Positions 9,068 through 17,936 of a stretch of 64,000 bases of DNA are shown here, piece after piece. The stretch comes from Microlunatus soli. GTDB taxonomy: Bacteria > Actinomycetota > Actinomycetes > Propionibacteriales > Propionibacteriaceae. The notes below the pieces were generated by a model, which saw nothing but the letters and a program-made list of their open reading frames with translations, was not told the DNA's origin and did no database searches. The stretch covers positions 744,001 to 808,000 of the forward strand of contig NZ_LT629772.1 of the NCBI RefSeq assembly GCF_900105385.1, in the 5' to 3' direction. Made by a program: the position numbers and the translations under genes. Numbering within the stretch: the first letter of the stretch is position 1; each line of letters opens with the position of its first letter.

Positions 9068-9904
9068 TCAGGCCGGGGTGAGGGCGTCGGCCATCCAGCG
9101 GAGGTGGGCAGCGAGTGTGCGGTTGCCCTGCAGGTGTTCGTAGAGGGCCGAGCTGACCGCTCGCGCCTGGCACAGCAGTGCCGAGCTGCTGCGGTCGACG
9201 CCGGCGACCTCGGAGAACAACGCCAACCGGTGCAGCAGTTCGACCGACCCGGCCCGAACCAGGTCGTCGAATCGCGATCGTTCCAGGATGATCGTGTGGC
9301 TCTCGTAGGCGATCGTGCCGACTCGCGGATTCGGGTCGAGTGCTCGCCAGGCACCGGTGGCATCGGCGTGCACATTGATCGCATGCAGATCACCGTGCGT
9401 CAGCGTCACGGTCCGGTCCTGATCGAGGTCGGTGATCGTCCGTCGAGCGAGGTCGATCGTCCGCCGGTCGAGCAGCCGCGGCCGCTGCCGGAGCAAGGAC
9501 GAGAGGTGTTCCAGCCAGCCGTCGTTGTCGGAGAGATGATCGATTCCTCCGGGGTCGGCCACCGCGAGTCGGCGGGCGAGGTCGGCCTGGACGGTGATCT
9601 GATCGTCGACCGTGTGTCCGGCCAGCGAGTCGGCCGTGAGCCGTTCCAGCAACAGGGCGCCGAGGTCGTCGGCAGCGTCCTCGCACCGTACGCTTGCCGA
9701 TGGTGGAAACGCGCGCAGCGCGATCGCCTCCTTCCGGGCCGCTTGTGGATCGAGCAGCTTGATCATCAGCGGCGATCCGTCGGCCGACCGGACCGGGACG
9801 ACGACCGACATCCCGCCCCGCAACTCGGTGCCGTCGACGCGACAGTTCCAGCGATGGAGCGCGGCGGCCAGCCTGTCGGCCGGCCGATTCGTCGGGACTT
9901 CCAT
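9068..9904 (-). CDS. Aminoglycoside/hydroxyurea phosphotransferase-like kinase
   Basis: A 278-residue protein-kinase-fold small-molecule kinase of the APH(6)/Hur type. Catalytic loop H170-G-D-L-H-A-I-N-V is followed by D190-P and the family hallmark A-Y-E. ATP-binding K49 lies in M-I-K-L-L-D. An AAGG ribosome site precedes ATG at 9904, 13 bp after the M20 hydrolase stop, so the two are co-transcribed and probably with GH4 downstream. Family members phosphorylate streptomycin or hydroxyurea, but chromosomal members often have unknown metabolic substrates. The context with a glycosidase makes a sugar or amino-sugar substrate possible; that is inference. Confidence 0.8.
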   Translation of the reverse strand: MEVPTNRPADRLAAALHRWNCRVDGTELRGGMSVVVPVRSADGSPLMIKLLDPQAARKEAIALRAFPPSASVRCEDAADDLGALLLERLTADSLAGHTVDDQITVQADLARRLAVADPGGIDHLSDNDGWLEHLSSLLRQRPRLLDRRTIDLARRTITDLDQDRTVTLTHGDLHAINVHADATGAWRALDPNPRVGTIAYESHTIILERSRFDDLVRAGSVELLHRLALFSEVAGVDRSSSALLCQARAVSSALYEHLQGNRTLAAHLRWMADALTPA

Positions 9905-9917
9905 GTCTGCCTTGATC

Positions 9918-11171
9918 TCAGCCCGTTCGAACGATGGCTTCCAACAGGTCGATGGCGGTGAAGATCGCCCGTTCGTCGGGGTCGAAGTAGGGGTTGTGAT
10001 GCGGCGCTGGGCTGTCGGCGCCGATGTTGAGGTAGGCGCCCTGTCCCCCGGCCTGCTGGACTCCCTTGATCATCAGGTTGACGTCGTCGCTGCCGGCCTG
10101 CGGACTGGTCGGCAGCACCTCAGGCACGCCGTCCACCGTTGCGGCAGCATCCAGCACCTTGGACACCAATACGTCATCCGGCGCAATGGTCACCGCTCGC
10201 CCGGTGATCTGCACGTCATGATCAACACCGTACGCTGCCGCGGCGCCGGCGATCACGGCCCGGACCCGTTCGGTCAGGTCGTCGATCACCTCGTCGTCGG
10301 CGGCACGCGCCTCACAGGTCAGCTCGGCGAGCGCGGGAACGATGTTGACGTTGTCGCCGGCGTGCAGGGTGCCGACGTTGAGCCGGGTATCGGTGCCGGC
10401 ATAGCGTGGCAGACTCATGATTCCGAGGCTGGCCATCGCCGCGGCCAACAGGGCGTTACGTCCCTCCTGCGGTGCGCCCGAGGCGTGCGAGGCGCGACCC
10501 TGGAAGCTGACGGCGAGCTTGCGGGTGGCCATCCCTCCGACCACGCTGCCGATCACGGTGGACACCGGGCTGTCGCCCCGGACGTGGACCCCGAGCATCC
10601 GATCGACACCGTCGAGGACGCCGGCATCGATCATGGTCTGGGCACCGCGGACCCCTTCCTCCGCGGGTTGGAAGAAGATCTTCACGGTGCCCGGAAAGTC
10701 ATGATCACTGAGCCGGTGCAGCAAGCCGACGCCGATGGCGGCGTGGCAGTCGTGGCCGCAGGCGTGCATTGCCCCGGTGGTCGAGTTGAAACCTTCCCGG
10801 GCCGGAAGATGTTGATCATCGTCGGCCTCGCGGATCGGCAGCGCGTCGATATCGGTCCGCAGCGCCCAGGTCGGACCAGGACGATCGCCGTCGATCTGCG
10901 CCACCAGTGCCGTCCCGTGTTCGAGGTAGTGATCGACCCGGTCGGGGTCGGCGCCACCATCGGTCGCCAGTCGAGCCCAGTGTTCGCGGGTCGCCGGATC
11001 CGGCGCGCCGACGACACCGGACAGATCCTGAACATCGGATCCGGTCAAGATCGTCACCGGCAGCCCGGCCAGCCGGCCTTCGATCCGGGCGGCCGTACCG
11101 AACTCGAGGAACCCCGGCTCGGCGTGCCGATGCAGTTCGCGACGGAAGTCGATCAACGCGTTATGGTCCAC
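9918..11171 (-). CDS. M20 family metallo-amidohydrolase (AbgA-like)
   Basis: A 417-residue M20D peptidase/amidohydrolase. Zinc-site motif H136-A-C-G-H-D-C-H is the Cys-ligand form typical of aminoacylase/AbgA enzymes, with E171-E-G as the general-base region and a dimerisation lid around G-R-A-S-H-A. An insertion near 44-85 is characteristic of the p-aminobenzoyl-glutamate hydrolase A branch. The start is GTG, six bases after TAGAGT, so the mRNA is probably leaderless. It heads an operon with an APH-fold kinase and GH4. It cleaves an amide of an amino acid or acyl-amino compound; the true substrate is unknown. Confidence 0.85.
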   Translation of the reverse strand: MDHNALIDFRRELHRHAEPGFLEFGTAARIEGRLAGLPVTILTGSDVQDLSGVVGAPDPATREHWARLATDGGADPDRVDHYLEHGTALVAQIDGDRPGPTWALRTDIDALPIREADDDQHLPAREGFNSTTGAMHACGHDCHAAIGVGLLHRLSDHDFPGTVKIFFQPAEEGVRGAQTMIDAGVLDGVDRMLGVHVRGDSPVSTVIGSVVGGMATRKLAVSFQGRASHASGAPQEGRNALLAAAMASLGIMSLPRYAGTDTRLNVGTLHAGDNVNIVPALAELTCEARAADDEVIDDLTERVRAVIAGAAAAYGVDHDVQITGRAVTIAPDDVLVSKVLDAAATVDGVPEVLPTSPQAGSDDVNLMIKGVQQAGGQGAYLNIGADSPAPHHNPYFDPDERAIFTAIDLLEAIVRTG

Positions 11172-11214
11172 GGTCGGACTCTAATGCTGTGGCGTTGCCC
11201 CGCGACCCGGCGGG

Positions 11215-11793
11215 TCAGCCGGGGAAGCTTTCTGCCAGCTTCCGGAGCCGTTGGACGTAGTTCTTCCAGTCGTTGTCGCCCTGGTCGGGGAGATTTGACC
11301 AGGTCTGGTCGGCGCCGGCGCGTCCGTCGATGAGCTCTCGGACGATGTCGACCTGGCCGACGTGCCTGGCGGTCTCGGCGATCATGTGCACCAGGACGGT
11401 CCGCAGATCGGTGTTTCGTCGCTCCGGCGGCCACCACGCCACCACGCCGGGGGCATCCAGGTCGAGGGCCTCGATGGTCGCGTCGGAGTGTTCCCAGGCT
11501 CGTCGGCAGAAGCTCCGCACCCAGTCCGCAGACTCGTCGCGGGTCGCCCACATGTCCGCGTTCGGCTCGGCACCCTCGTCCATCCAGGGCGTCGGTTCAC
11601 CGAAAGGCCGGCCGAAGACCTCGCCGAAGTAGCCGACGTCGACACTTGCTACGTGTTTGGCGACGCCCAGCAGATTGGTGCCGGTCGCCGTCATCGGCAT
11701 CCGGAGCTGACGCTCGCCCAGATTGCTCAGCTTCCAGAGCAGCGGGTCGCGCTGCCGCCGCAGGTAGTAGATCAACATCGCCTTCTCGTCCAT
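11215..11793 (-). CDS. DinB family / DUF664 protein
   Basis: A 192-residue DinB-like four-helix-bundle protein. The likely metal-binding histidines are H47 (A-K-H-V-A-S-V-D), H around 143 and H around 151 (M-I-A-E-T-A-R-H-V-G-Q-V-D), matching the DUF664 subgroup common in actinobacteria. Relatives include mycothiol-dependent isomerases and thiol transferases, so a mycothiol-linked reaction is possible but unproven. ATG 11793 starts the conserved M-D-E-K region; the long upstream open frame shows no homology-like pattern. It stands alone, 43 bp from the M20 gene. Confidence 0.8.
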   Translation of the reverse strand: MDEKAMLIYYLRRQRDPLLWKLSNLGERQLRMPMTATGTNLLGVAKHVASVDVGYFGEVFGRPFGEPTPWMDEGAEPNADMWATRDESADWVRSFCRRAWEHSDATIEALDLDAPGVVAWWPPERRNTDLRTVLVHMIAETARHVGQVDIVRELIDGRAGADQTWSNLPDQGDNDWKNYVQRLRKLAESFPG

Positions 11794-11960
11794 GCCCGGC
11801 ACCGTACTCGTGTGACCGATCGCCCCGCCTGCTGTTATCGACCAGCGCGATCGGCGGTCGGCCGGCGGCCGCCCCTTGGCGCGGACGTGGAGCTCGCGCT
11901 CGTCCAACGGCAGAGCGCGGACAGCGACAGAGTCCTGGACTTCTCGCGGGTCGCACGGGT

Positions 11961-11978
11961 CCGTGAGCTTGTCGAAGT
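11961..11978 (-). repeat. Diverged copy of the dispersed 18-bp repeat
   Basis: Read on the minus strand this is ACTTCGACAAGCTCACGG, close to TCCTTCGACAAGCTCAGG. It lies in the non-coding region between the DinB and HNH genes. Confidence 0.6.
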
Positions 11979-12152
11979 GCCGCCAACGAGCCGGTCGGAC
12001 AACCGAACACAGTCGTAGCAGCTCTCGCCGCGACACCGCTCCACACTTCAGCCCATCTGGATGGCATCGACCTCCAGAATCTCTTCCAAGATCTGTGGAT
12101 AACCCTTGCTGGCTTGGGATCTCGTCCGGCACAGAGTGTCAGACCCTTTGTC

Positions 12153-12158
12153 TAGTGT
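12153..12158 (+). promoter_or_regulatory. Candidate -10 box for a leaderless HNH-gene transcript
   Basis: TAGTGT lies seven bases before ATG 12166, and no ribosome site precedes that ATG. The spacing puts the expected transcription start on or next to the start codon, which supports both the start choice and leaderless translation. Confidence 0.5.
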
Positions 12159-12165
12159 TGATCAC

Positions 12166-13860
12166 ATGATCGATGGCAGCGGGTTGATGCGCACCGCCCT
12201 CACGGGGGTGGGTGTCGATCCGACGTGCCTTACCACCGATCAACTCGCGGACCAGGTCACCGCCTCGGACTGGCTGGTCCGCGTCGGACTCAACTCCCGG
12301 CTGATCAGCATCGCCAGCTGGGCCGACCGGTTCCCCGCCGACTCCATCGCACCGCACCAGTTGGCCATCCCCGGTGGTGACCGGCCGATCCGGCCCGGCG
12401 GCGACGGCACCCCCGAGATCACCCGGTTCTGCGTCACCGACCTGGCCGCCCAGCTGCACAAATCCACCGGCACCGCCGAACGCATGATCGCCGATGCTCT
12501 CGACCTCCGCCACCGGCTGCCGCATGTCTGGGCGCGGTTGTGTCGCTACGAGATCGATGGACTGGACGGTCAGACCATCGCCCGGCAGACCCGGCACCTG
12601 ACTGTGGAACAAGCCCGGGAGGTCGACCGGTCGATCGCCGACCTGGTCGGCCGATTCAGCTACGGCCGACTACTGAGCCAACTCGAGGCAATCATCATCC
12701 GCGTCGACGCGGTCAACATCGCCAAACTCGCCGAACAGGCCGCCGAAGAAGTCGGCGTCTGGATCAACCAGAGCAACCATCACGGCATCAAAGGCATGTA
12801 CATCAAGGCCAAAACCCCGGCCATCATCCGGTTCTACGCTCAGGTGACCCGGATCGCCGACATCCTCGCCCGCCGCGGCCACACCGGCAGCAAGGACGAA
12901 CGCCTCGCCGCAGCGATCGACGTCCTGGCCAACCCACTCGACGCGGTCCGGATGATCGCCGAAGACACCGAACCGACCCTGTTCGACCCCGATCCCGACG
13001 ACGACTCGCTGCTCCCGCGACCGATGAGCGGCGATACGAACCGGCGGGACGCTGCTGATGACGGTGGCGCAGCCGCCGAGGGCTCTGCCGACGACGATCC
13101 AGAAACCAGCGACCCGACCACCGACTGCCATCTCGATGACGGCCCAGCCACCGACGAGCTGCTCGGCGAGCGTGATGATCACGATGATCTGCTGCCACCC
13201 GACCCCACCAACGATGCGTTCGACCAGGACGACTCGTCGACCCGGTTTCCGCGTGTTGATCAGGATCGGCGATTGGCCGAGCTTGCGATCCGCGCGATCG
13301 GCCAGATCGATCCCGCGAAGTTCCGACCCAACGCCACCCTCTACGTCCACATCGCCCAGGAGACCCTCCAGTCCGGACTCGGCGTCACCCGAGTCGAAGA
13401 CATCGGCCCCATGGTCTCCACCCTGGTGGCCGACTGGCTCGGCGAGTGCAACATCACCGTCAAACCCGTCATCGACCTAGCGGTTGACCTGACACCGGTG
13501 GATTCGTATGAGATTCCACGGGCCATGCGGGAACGCCTGTTCCTGAAATATCCCGGGAGCATGTTCCCCTTCTCCGGGGCCATCGGGCAGCACCTTGATC
13601 TTGATCACAACATCCCCTACCTCGACGGTCTCCCGGCCCAAACCCGAGAAGACAACCTCGGCCCGAACGGCCGTCGGGAGCACAATGTGATCACCCACGG
13701 ACTCTGGAAGAGGCGACGAGCCGAGCCCGGAACGTTCTTGTTCCGGGCGCCGGACGGCAGAGTGTTTCTGGTCAACGCGACCGGCAGCTACGACCTCGGT
13801 CGTGGACGATTCGCCCAACACATCTGGCAATCTCCCGCGCCCACACCGCCCCGCAGCTGA
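12166..13860 (+). CDS. DUF222 / HNH endonuclease-like protein (13E12 family)
   Basis: A 564-residue member of the DUF222-HNH group, which is repeated in many actinobacterial genomes and includes the mycobacterial 13E12 REP proteins. The N-terminal half is alpha-helical (DUF222-like); a low-complexity acidic linker rich in D, P and T covers about 265-360; the C-terminus has an HNH-like block (D-L-D-H-N at 476-480, then N-L-G-P and R-R-E-H-N near 500-510). The normal HNH cysteines are absent, so nuclease activity is uncertain. The longer TTG start at 12106 was rejected in favour of ATG 12166. These genes are often mobile or multi-copy. Confidence 0.8.
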   Translation: MIDGSGLMRTALTGVGVDPTCLTTDQLADQVTASDWLVRVGLNSRLISIASWADRFPADSIAPHQLAIPGGDRPIRPGGDGTPEITRFCVTDLAAQLHKSTGTAERMIADALDLRHRLPHVWARLCRYEIDGLDGQTIARQTRHLTVEQAREVDRSIADLVGRFSYGRLLSQLEAIIIRVDAVNIAKLAEQAAEEVGVWINQSNHHGIKGMYIKAKTPAIIRFYAQVTRIADILARRGHTGSKDERLAAAIDVLANPLDAVRMIAEDTEPTLFDPDPDDDSLLPRPMSGDTNRRDAADDGGAAAEGSADDDPETSDPTTDCHLDDGPATDELLGERDDHDDLLPPDPTNDAFDQDDSSTRFPRVDQDRRLAELAIRAIGQIDPAKFRPNATLYVHIAQETLQSGLGVTRVEDIGPMVSTLVADWLGECNITVKPVIDLAVDLTPVDSYEIPRAMRERLFLKYPGSMFPFSGAIGQHLDLDHNIPYLDGLPAQTREDNLGPNGRREHNVITHGLWKRRRAEPGTFLFRAPDGRVFLVNATGSYDLGRGRFAQHIWQSPAPTPPRS

Positions 13861-13929
13861 AGACCCCGGTCTCTAAACACCGCACCGATGCCTGCTCGGC
13901 GGCTTGCCGCTGCGTCCGTCCCGCCGACG

Positions 13930-14766
13930 TCAGGCGGACGTCGGGCGATCGTGACCACTGGGACCGAGGGCATAACAAGCGACAGCGGTCGCAGCAGCTA
14001 CGTTGAGCGAGTCGATGCCGGCGTACATGGGAATCTTTGCGACCAGACTCGACTGATCGATCCAACGGCGGGACAGGCCCGCGCCTTCGGTGCCGAGGAG
14101 GATTGCGATCTTGGTCTGCTGGTCGGATTGCAGCAGTCGTCGTGCTTGATCAAGATCGACGGCGTCGTTGGCCAGCGCGAGGGCAACGGTCCGGAAACCG
14201 TGCTCATGAAGCATCCCTACGGCACCTCCCCAGTCCTCCAGTCGGGCCCACGGCAGGGAGAACACCGATCCCATGCTGACCTTGATCGATCGCCGATACA
14301 GCGGGTCGGCCGACCGCTGAGTCAGCAAGGCACCTTGCCACCCGAGTCCGGCAGCGCTGCGCAGAATTGCCCCCACGTTCGTGTGGTCCACGATGTCCTC
14401 AGCCACCACGAGCCGATCCAGAGCGAGCAGATCATCCACCGTGTGCCGCTGCTGCCGGTGCAACGACGCCAGCGCGCCCCGGTGCACGTGGAAGCCGGTG
14501 ACCTGCTCGGCCAGCTCCTCGGTCACCCGATAGACCGGGATCTGATCATGGTCGGCCAGCACATCGGACAGCGAGCTCAGCCAGCGTTCGGCGAGCAGGA
14601 AGGAACGTGGTGGGTAGCCGGCCTCGATAGCCCGCCGGATCACCTTCTCGCCTTCGGCGATGAACAGCCCACGTTCGCTCTCCAGATGCTTGCGCAGGTT
14701 GACGTCGCGCAGCCGGATGTAGTCGTCCAGCCGAGGGTCGGCGGGATCGGTGATCTCGATCAGCAT
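13930..14766 (-). CDS. TrmH/SpoU-family RNA 2'-O-methyltransferase
   Basis: A 278-residue SPOUT methyltransferase with an N-terminal substrate-binding domain. Motif 1 is V-D-H-T-N130-V-G-A-I-L-R137-S-A, motif 2 is L-L-G-T-E-G-A-G-L-S (223-232), and motif 3 is I-P-M-Y-A-G-I-D-S-L-N255-V-A-A-A, which forms the trefoil-knot SAM site. Close relatives include 23S rRNA methylases and the TsnR/AviRb resistance enzymes, so the target is probably rRNA or tRNA ribose. It follows the siroheme-type gene by 10 bp on the same strand. It converges on the HNH gene across a 69-bp gap. Confidence 0.85.
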   Translation of the reverse strand: MLIEITDPADPRLDDYIRLRDVNLRKHLESERGLFIAEGEKVIRRAIEAGYPPRSFLLAERWLSSLSDVLADHDQIPVYRVTEELAEQVTGFHVHRGALASLHRQQRHTVDDLLALDRLVVAEDIVDHTNVGAILRSAAGLGWQGALLTQRSADPLYRRSIKVSMGSVFSLPWARLEDWGGAVGMLHEHGFRTVALALANDAVDLDQARRLLQSDQQTKIAILLGTEGAGLSRRWIDQSSLVAKIPMYAGIDSLNVAAATAVACYALGPSGHDRPTSA

Positions 14767-14776
14767 CGCCGCTGGA

Positions 14777-15265
14777 TCAGGCAGCCCGGTCGCGGCGCTC
14801 GGACCCGATGATCTTGATCAGCAGCTGCACCAGGGTGTCCCGGATCCGTCGCGACCGATGATGATCACCGCCGGCCAGCACACCGACCTGGACGCCGTCG
14901 ACCTCTGCGCTCGCCGGAGTCCAGGCGGTCGCCTCGTCGCGATCATCGGCTCGTACGCAGAAGATCTGCTGCCGCTCGGCCTCGGCCGACACCTGCTCGT
15001 TGCAGGCACTGTCGCGGGTGGCGACGAGCACGTACCACGCATCGGCCAGATCGTCGGGCAGGTAGCTGCGACGCGTCCAGGTCAGTCGGCCGGCGGCGTC
15101 CAGCCGCTGGATCGGTGCGGTCGCATCGGGGGCGATCACCTCGATCGTCGCGCCGGCCTCCAGCAGCCGATACAGCCGTCGTTCGGCCACCCGACCGGCG
15201 CCCACGACGACCACCCGGCGGCCGCTGAGGCGGAGGCCGGAGAGGTACGGAACGGGCGCGTTCAT
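14777..15265 (-). CDS. Precorrin-2 dehydrogenase-like protein (siroheme synthase N-terminal type)
   Basis: A 162-residue NAD(P)-binding protein resembling the Met8p/CysG N-terminal domain, which oxidises precorrin-2 to sirohydrochlorin and can insert iron. The Rossmann motif V-V-V-V-G-A-G-R-V-A-E-R-R lies near 17-29, followed by the family pattern V-L-V-A-T-R-D-S-A-C-N. The methyltransferase half of full CysG is absent. ATG 15265 was chosen because GGAGG immediately precedes it and the conserved region starts soon after; the upstream frame is uncharacteristic. The gene is 10 bp upstream of the TrmH-type gene. Confidence 0.8.
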   Translation of the reverse strand: MNAPVPYLSGLRLSGRRVVVVGAGRVAERRLYRLLEAGATIEVIAPDATAPIQRLDAAGRLTWTRRSYLPDDLADAWYVLVATRDSACNEQVSAEAERQQIFCVRADDRDEATAWTPASAEVDGVQVGVLAGGDHHRSRRIRDTLVQLLIKIIGSERRDRAA

Positions 15266-15384
15266 GCCTCCATCATCCCAGGTCCACCCGGGGGCGACGC
15301 AATCGTCCAGGTGGCAGACCGTAGTCTCGGCTGAGCACGGCGGCACCCCAGCGATCCGTGACAACAACGAAAGGGACGTGTGCG

Positions 15385-15936
15385 ATGGCCGAAACTCCGG
15401 TCGGTTTGGGCAATCTGAGCTGGCAGCCGGCGCTCTCGGCGCCCGATCTGCTGGCGGCACCGGTCAGGCAGGCGCTGGACGCCGGCGGCTTCGACACCGC
15501 AGCGGTCTTCGTCACCAGCATCGATCCGACGTTGGCCGACACCGCCGCCTTCTGCGAGGCTTTCGACTCCCCGCCGGAGAATTCGGCCAACTGCGTCGTC
15601 GTCACCGGACGTCGGGGCGAGGTGACCAGCACCGCGGCCTGCCTGGTGCTGGCCACCGACAAGGCCGACGTCAACAAGACCGTCCGCAAGCATCTCGGCG
15701 TCCGTAAGCTGAGCTTCGCCCCGATGGACGAGGCGGTGGCGCAGACCGGCATGGAGTACGGCGGCATCACCCCCGTCGGGCTGCCCGCCGACTGGCCGGT
15801 GCTGGTCGATGCCGCCGTTGCCGACCGCGATTGGATCGTGATCGGCAGCGGGCTGCGCGGCAGCAAACTCGCCATCCCGGGCGCCCTCGCCGGCGACCTA
15901 CCGGGTGCCGAGCTGCTGGAACTCGCGCTGCGCTGA
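15385..15936 (+). CDS. YbaK/EbsC-type tRNA-editing domain protein
   Basis: A 183-residue protein of the YbaK/aminoacyl-tRNA deacylase superfamily. The conserved lysine region is V-N-K-T-V-R-K-H-L-G-V-R-K-L-S, followed by A-P-M-D-E-A and the T-G-M-E-Y-G-G-I-T-P-V-G-L-P block that forms the deacylase pocket. Members hydrolyse mischarged tRNAs such as Cys-tRNAPro or Ala-tRNAPro. ATG 15385 is supported by AAAGGGA about eight bases upstream; the GTG at 15358 would extend past that site. It is monocistronic, divergent from the siroheme-type gene and convergent with the SPFH gene. Confidence 0.85.
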   Translation: MAETPVGLGNLSWQPALSAPDLLAAPVRQALDAGGFDTAAVFVTSIDPTLADTAAFCEAFDSPPENSANCVVVTGRRGEVTSTAACLVLATDKADVNKTVRKHLGVRKLSFAPMDEAVAQTGMEYGGITPVGLPADWPVLVDAAVADRDWIVIGSGLRGSKLAIPGALAGDLPGAELLELALR

Positions 15937-15975
15937 TCCGGGCATCGTACGGCGGGTCTCCTCCTGGAGGCCGGC

Positions 15976-17349
15976 CTACTGCTGCGGGGGCGGCCCGGCC
16001 GGCGGCGTCGGCTGCGAACTCGGCCCGAACGGCGGCTGCTGCGACTGGTGCTGTGGACCGGCTTGACCCGCGCCCGGTTGATCGGATCCGGCCGGCGGCA
16101 GGAACGGATTGGCACCCTGCTGCTGTGCCTGTTGGCCTTGCTGGGGTTGCGAGCCGGACTCCTCCGCCGGACCGCCCGGGGCGTCGAACTGCGGAGCAGC
16201 CGGCTGATCGGGACCGATGCCCAGCGCTGCCTTCTGGTCGCTGCGCAGCGCGGAGCCGCCGCGCCGGCCGCCGGGCTCCCGTTCCAACTCCTGAGCGGCG
16301 GCGATCGCTTCCTGCACCCGCTTGTCGGCCTCGGCGTCGTCCTGCTTCTTCTGCTCGACGAGCTCGGCCTGGACGTCGATCTTCTCCGGCGCCTTGAAGT
16401 CGCCCTCGATCCGGGCCGGGATCCCGCTTCCTTCCTTGCCCTCCGCAGCGGCGCCCTGCCCGAAGGCGCCACCCAGGCCTTCCAGAGCCTTGCCGATCTC
16501 CGACGGCACGACCCATACCTTGTTGGCGTCGCCGCGGGCGATCTGCGGCATCATCTGCATGTACTGGTACGACAGCAGGGCCTGGTCCGGCTGACCGGCA
16601 TGGATCGCGTTGAAGACCGTACTGATCGCCTGGGCCTCGCCTTCGGCGCGCAGCATCTGCGACTGCCGATCGGCCTGGGCGCGGAGCACGGCGGCCTCCC
16701 GATCACCCTGGGCTCGCAGGATCGCCGACTCCTTCTCACCGCCGGCGGACAGGATCTGGGACTGCCGCTGCCCCTCGGCCAGCAGGATCGAGGCCCGCTT
16801 GTCACGCTCGGCCCGGGCGCCCTTCTCCATCGCGTCGCGGATGGTGGGCGGCGGCTCGATGGCCCGCAGCTCGACCCGGTTGACCTTGATCCCCCACTTG
16901 CCGGTGGCTTCGTCCAGCACCACCCGCAGCTTGCCGTTGATCTCCTCGCGGCTGGTCAGCGTCTGTTCAAGATCAAGACCACCGATGATGTTCCGCAGTG
17001 TGGTCATCGTCAGTTGCTCTATCGCCCGGATGTAGTCCTGTGCCTCGTAGGCCGCGCGCACCGGATCGATCACCTGGAAGTAGATCACCGAGTCGATGCT
17101 CACCATCAGGTTGTCCTCGGTGATCACACCCTGCGGCGGGAACGGTACGACGGCCTCGCGCATATCGATGTTGTAGCGCACCTTGTCCGCGATCGGGATC
17201 ACCAGGTGCGGGCCCGGTCCGATGGTTCGCTGGAACTTGCCGAGTCGTTCGACCAGCCCGACGCGCTGCTGGTGGATGATCTTGATCGCCGATCCCAGGA
17301 CGATGATCAACAAGATCACGACGACGATCAGGACGATAATGCCGCCCAT
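15976..17349 (-). CDS. SPFH/Band 7 membrane protein (stomatin/prohibitin family)
   Basis: A 457-residue SPFH-domain protein. An N-terminal transmembrane segment covers about 3-22, then the Band 7 domain (Q-R-V-G-L-V-E-R-L-G-K-F, R-E-E-I-N-G) and a charged A/E/R-rich coiled coil around 190-275. The last 80 residues are a low-complexity P/Q/G tail. ATG 17349 has AGAGGAG upstream and starts at the membrane segment. It follows the NfeD gene by 49 bp; NfeD and SPFH proteins are usual partners in membrane microdomains. Its job is membrane organisation or protein quality control, by family knowledge. Confidence 0.9.
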   Translation of the reverse strand: MGGIIVLIVVVILLIIVLGSAIKIIHQQRVGLVERLGKFQRTIGPGPHLVIPIADKVRYNIDMREAVVPFPPQGVITEDNLMVSIDSVIYFQVIDPVRAAYEAQDYIRAIEQLTMTTLRNIIGGLDLEQTLTSREEINGKLRVVLDEATGKWGIKVNRVELRAIEPPPTIRDAMEKGARAERDKRASILLAEGQRQSQILSAGGEKESAILRAQGDREAAVLRAQADRQSQMLRAEGEAQAISTVFNAIHAGQPDQALLSYQYMQMMPQIARGDANKVWVVPSEIGKALEGLGGAFGQGAAAEGKEGSGIPARIEGDFKAPEKIDVQAELVEQKKQDDAEADKRVQEAIAAAQELEREPGGRRGGSALRSDQKAALGIGPDQPAAPQFDAPGGPAEESGSQPQQGQQAQQQGANPFLPPAGSDQPGAGQAGPQHQSQQPPFGPSSQPTPPAGPPPQQ

Positions 17350-17398
17350 GGCTATCGAGCTCCTCTGCTGCGATTGGAAGCAACCGTGTCTACCCAGC

Positions 17399-17887
17399 CT
17401 ACGGGCTCGGTAGTTCACCGTACTTGGGGTAGACGACGGCGATCGCACCGTCGACCTCGTACACCTCGATCTCGGTGCCCTCTTCGATCACCAGATCCGG
17501 AGTGTACGGACGCGCCGTCCAGGTCAGCCCGTCGACCTTGACCTCACCACCGGAGGCACCGATCTCTGCCGTCACCACTCCGCTGCTGCCGACCATCTTG
17601 TCGGTCGAGCTGCGATAGCCGGGCATCTGGTGGATGCGCTTCATCAAGGTCGGCCGGAGCAGGAACAGCATGCCGACCGACACGGCCACCGCCACCACGA
17701 TCTGCAACCCCCACAGACCGGGGGCGATCAATGCCGTCACGGCGCCCCCGACCGCGCCAGCAGCGATCATGATCAACACCAGGTCCAGGGAGATGATCTC
17801 GGCCACGCCGAGCAGCGCGGCCAGGGACAGCCACAGCGCCCACGGATTGTCGCCGAGCCAATCGGTCAGATTGATCATCGGTGCCAT
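17399..17887 (-). CDS. NfeD family membrane protein
   Basis: A 162-residue NfeD-like protein with three to four transmembrane segments between about 15 and 85 and a C-terminal OB-fold domain near 95-157 (S-G-V-V-T-A-E-I-G, then the usual hydrophobic W-x-A and Y-E-V-D-G strands). The serine-protease domain of long NfeD proteins is absent; this is the short NfeD1b type that pairs with stomatin-like proteins. It lies directly upstream of the SPFH gene. An ATG three codons downstream (17878) is an alternative start. Confidence 0.85.
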   Translation of the reverse strand: MAPMINLTDWLGDNPWALWLSLAALLGVAEIISLDLVLIMIAAGAVGGAVTALIAPGLWGLQIVVAVAVSVGMLFLLRPTLMKRIHQMPGYRSSTDKMVGSSGVVTAEIGASGGEVKVDGLTWTARPYTPDLVIEEGTEIEVYEVDGAIAVVYPKYGELPSP

Positions 17888-17936
17888 CAGTAGGTCACCC
17901 CCTCGTCGGTTGAGCGGTTACCTCCATAGTGCCTCA

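Larger units (their letters stand above)
11794..12165. other. Intergenic region with a repeat copy and a DnaA-box match
   Basis: This 372-bp stretch separates the divergent DinB and DUF222/HNH genes. I see no convincing gene. It contains a reverse-strand copy of the dispersed repeat (11961-11978, one mismatch), a perfect TGTGGATAA (12094-12102), which is the complement of the DnaA box TTATCCACA, and a promoter-like TAGTGT at 12153-12158. Confidence 0.6.

Noticed and set aside
11794-12132. N-terminal extension of the DinB protein
   Set aside because: The added 113 residues are not DinB-like, and a copy of a dispersed repeat lies within; the start at 11793 gives the normal family length.
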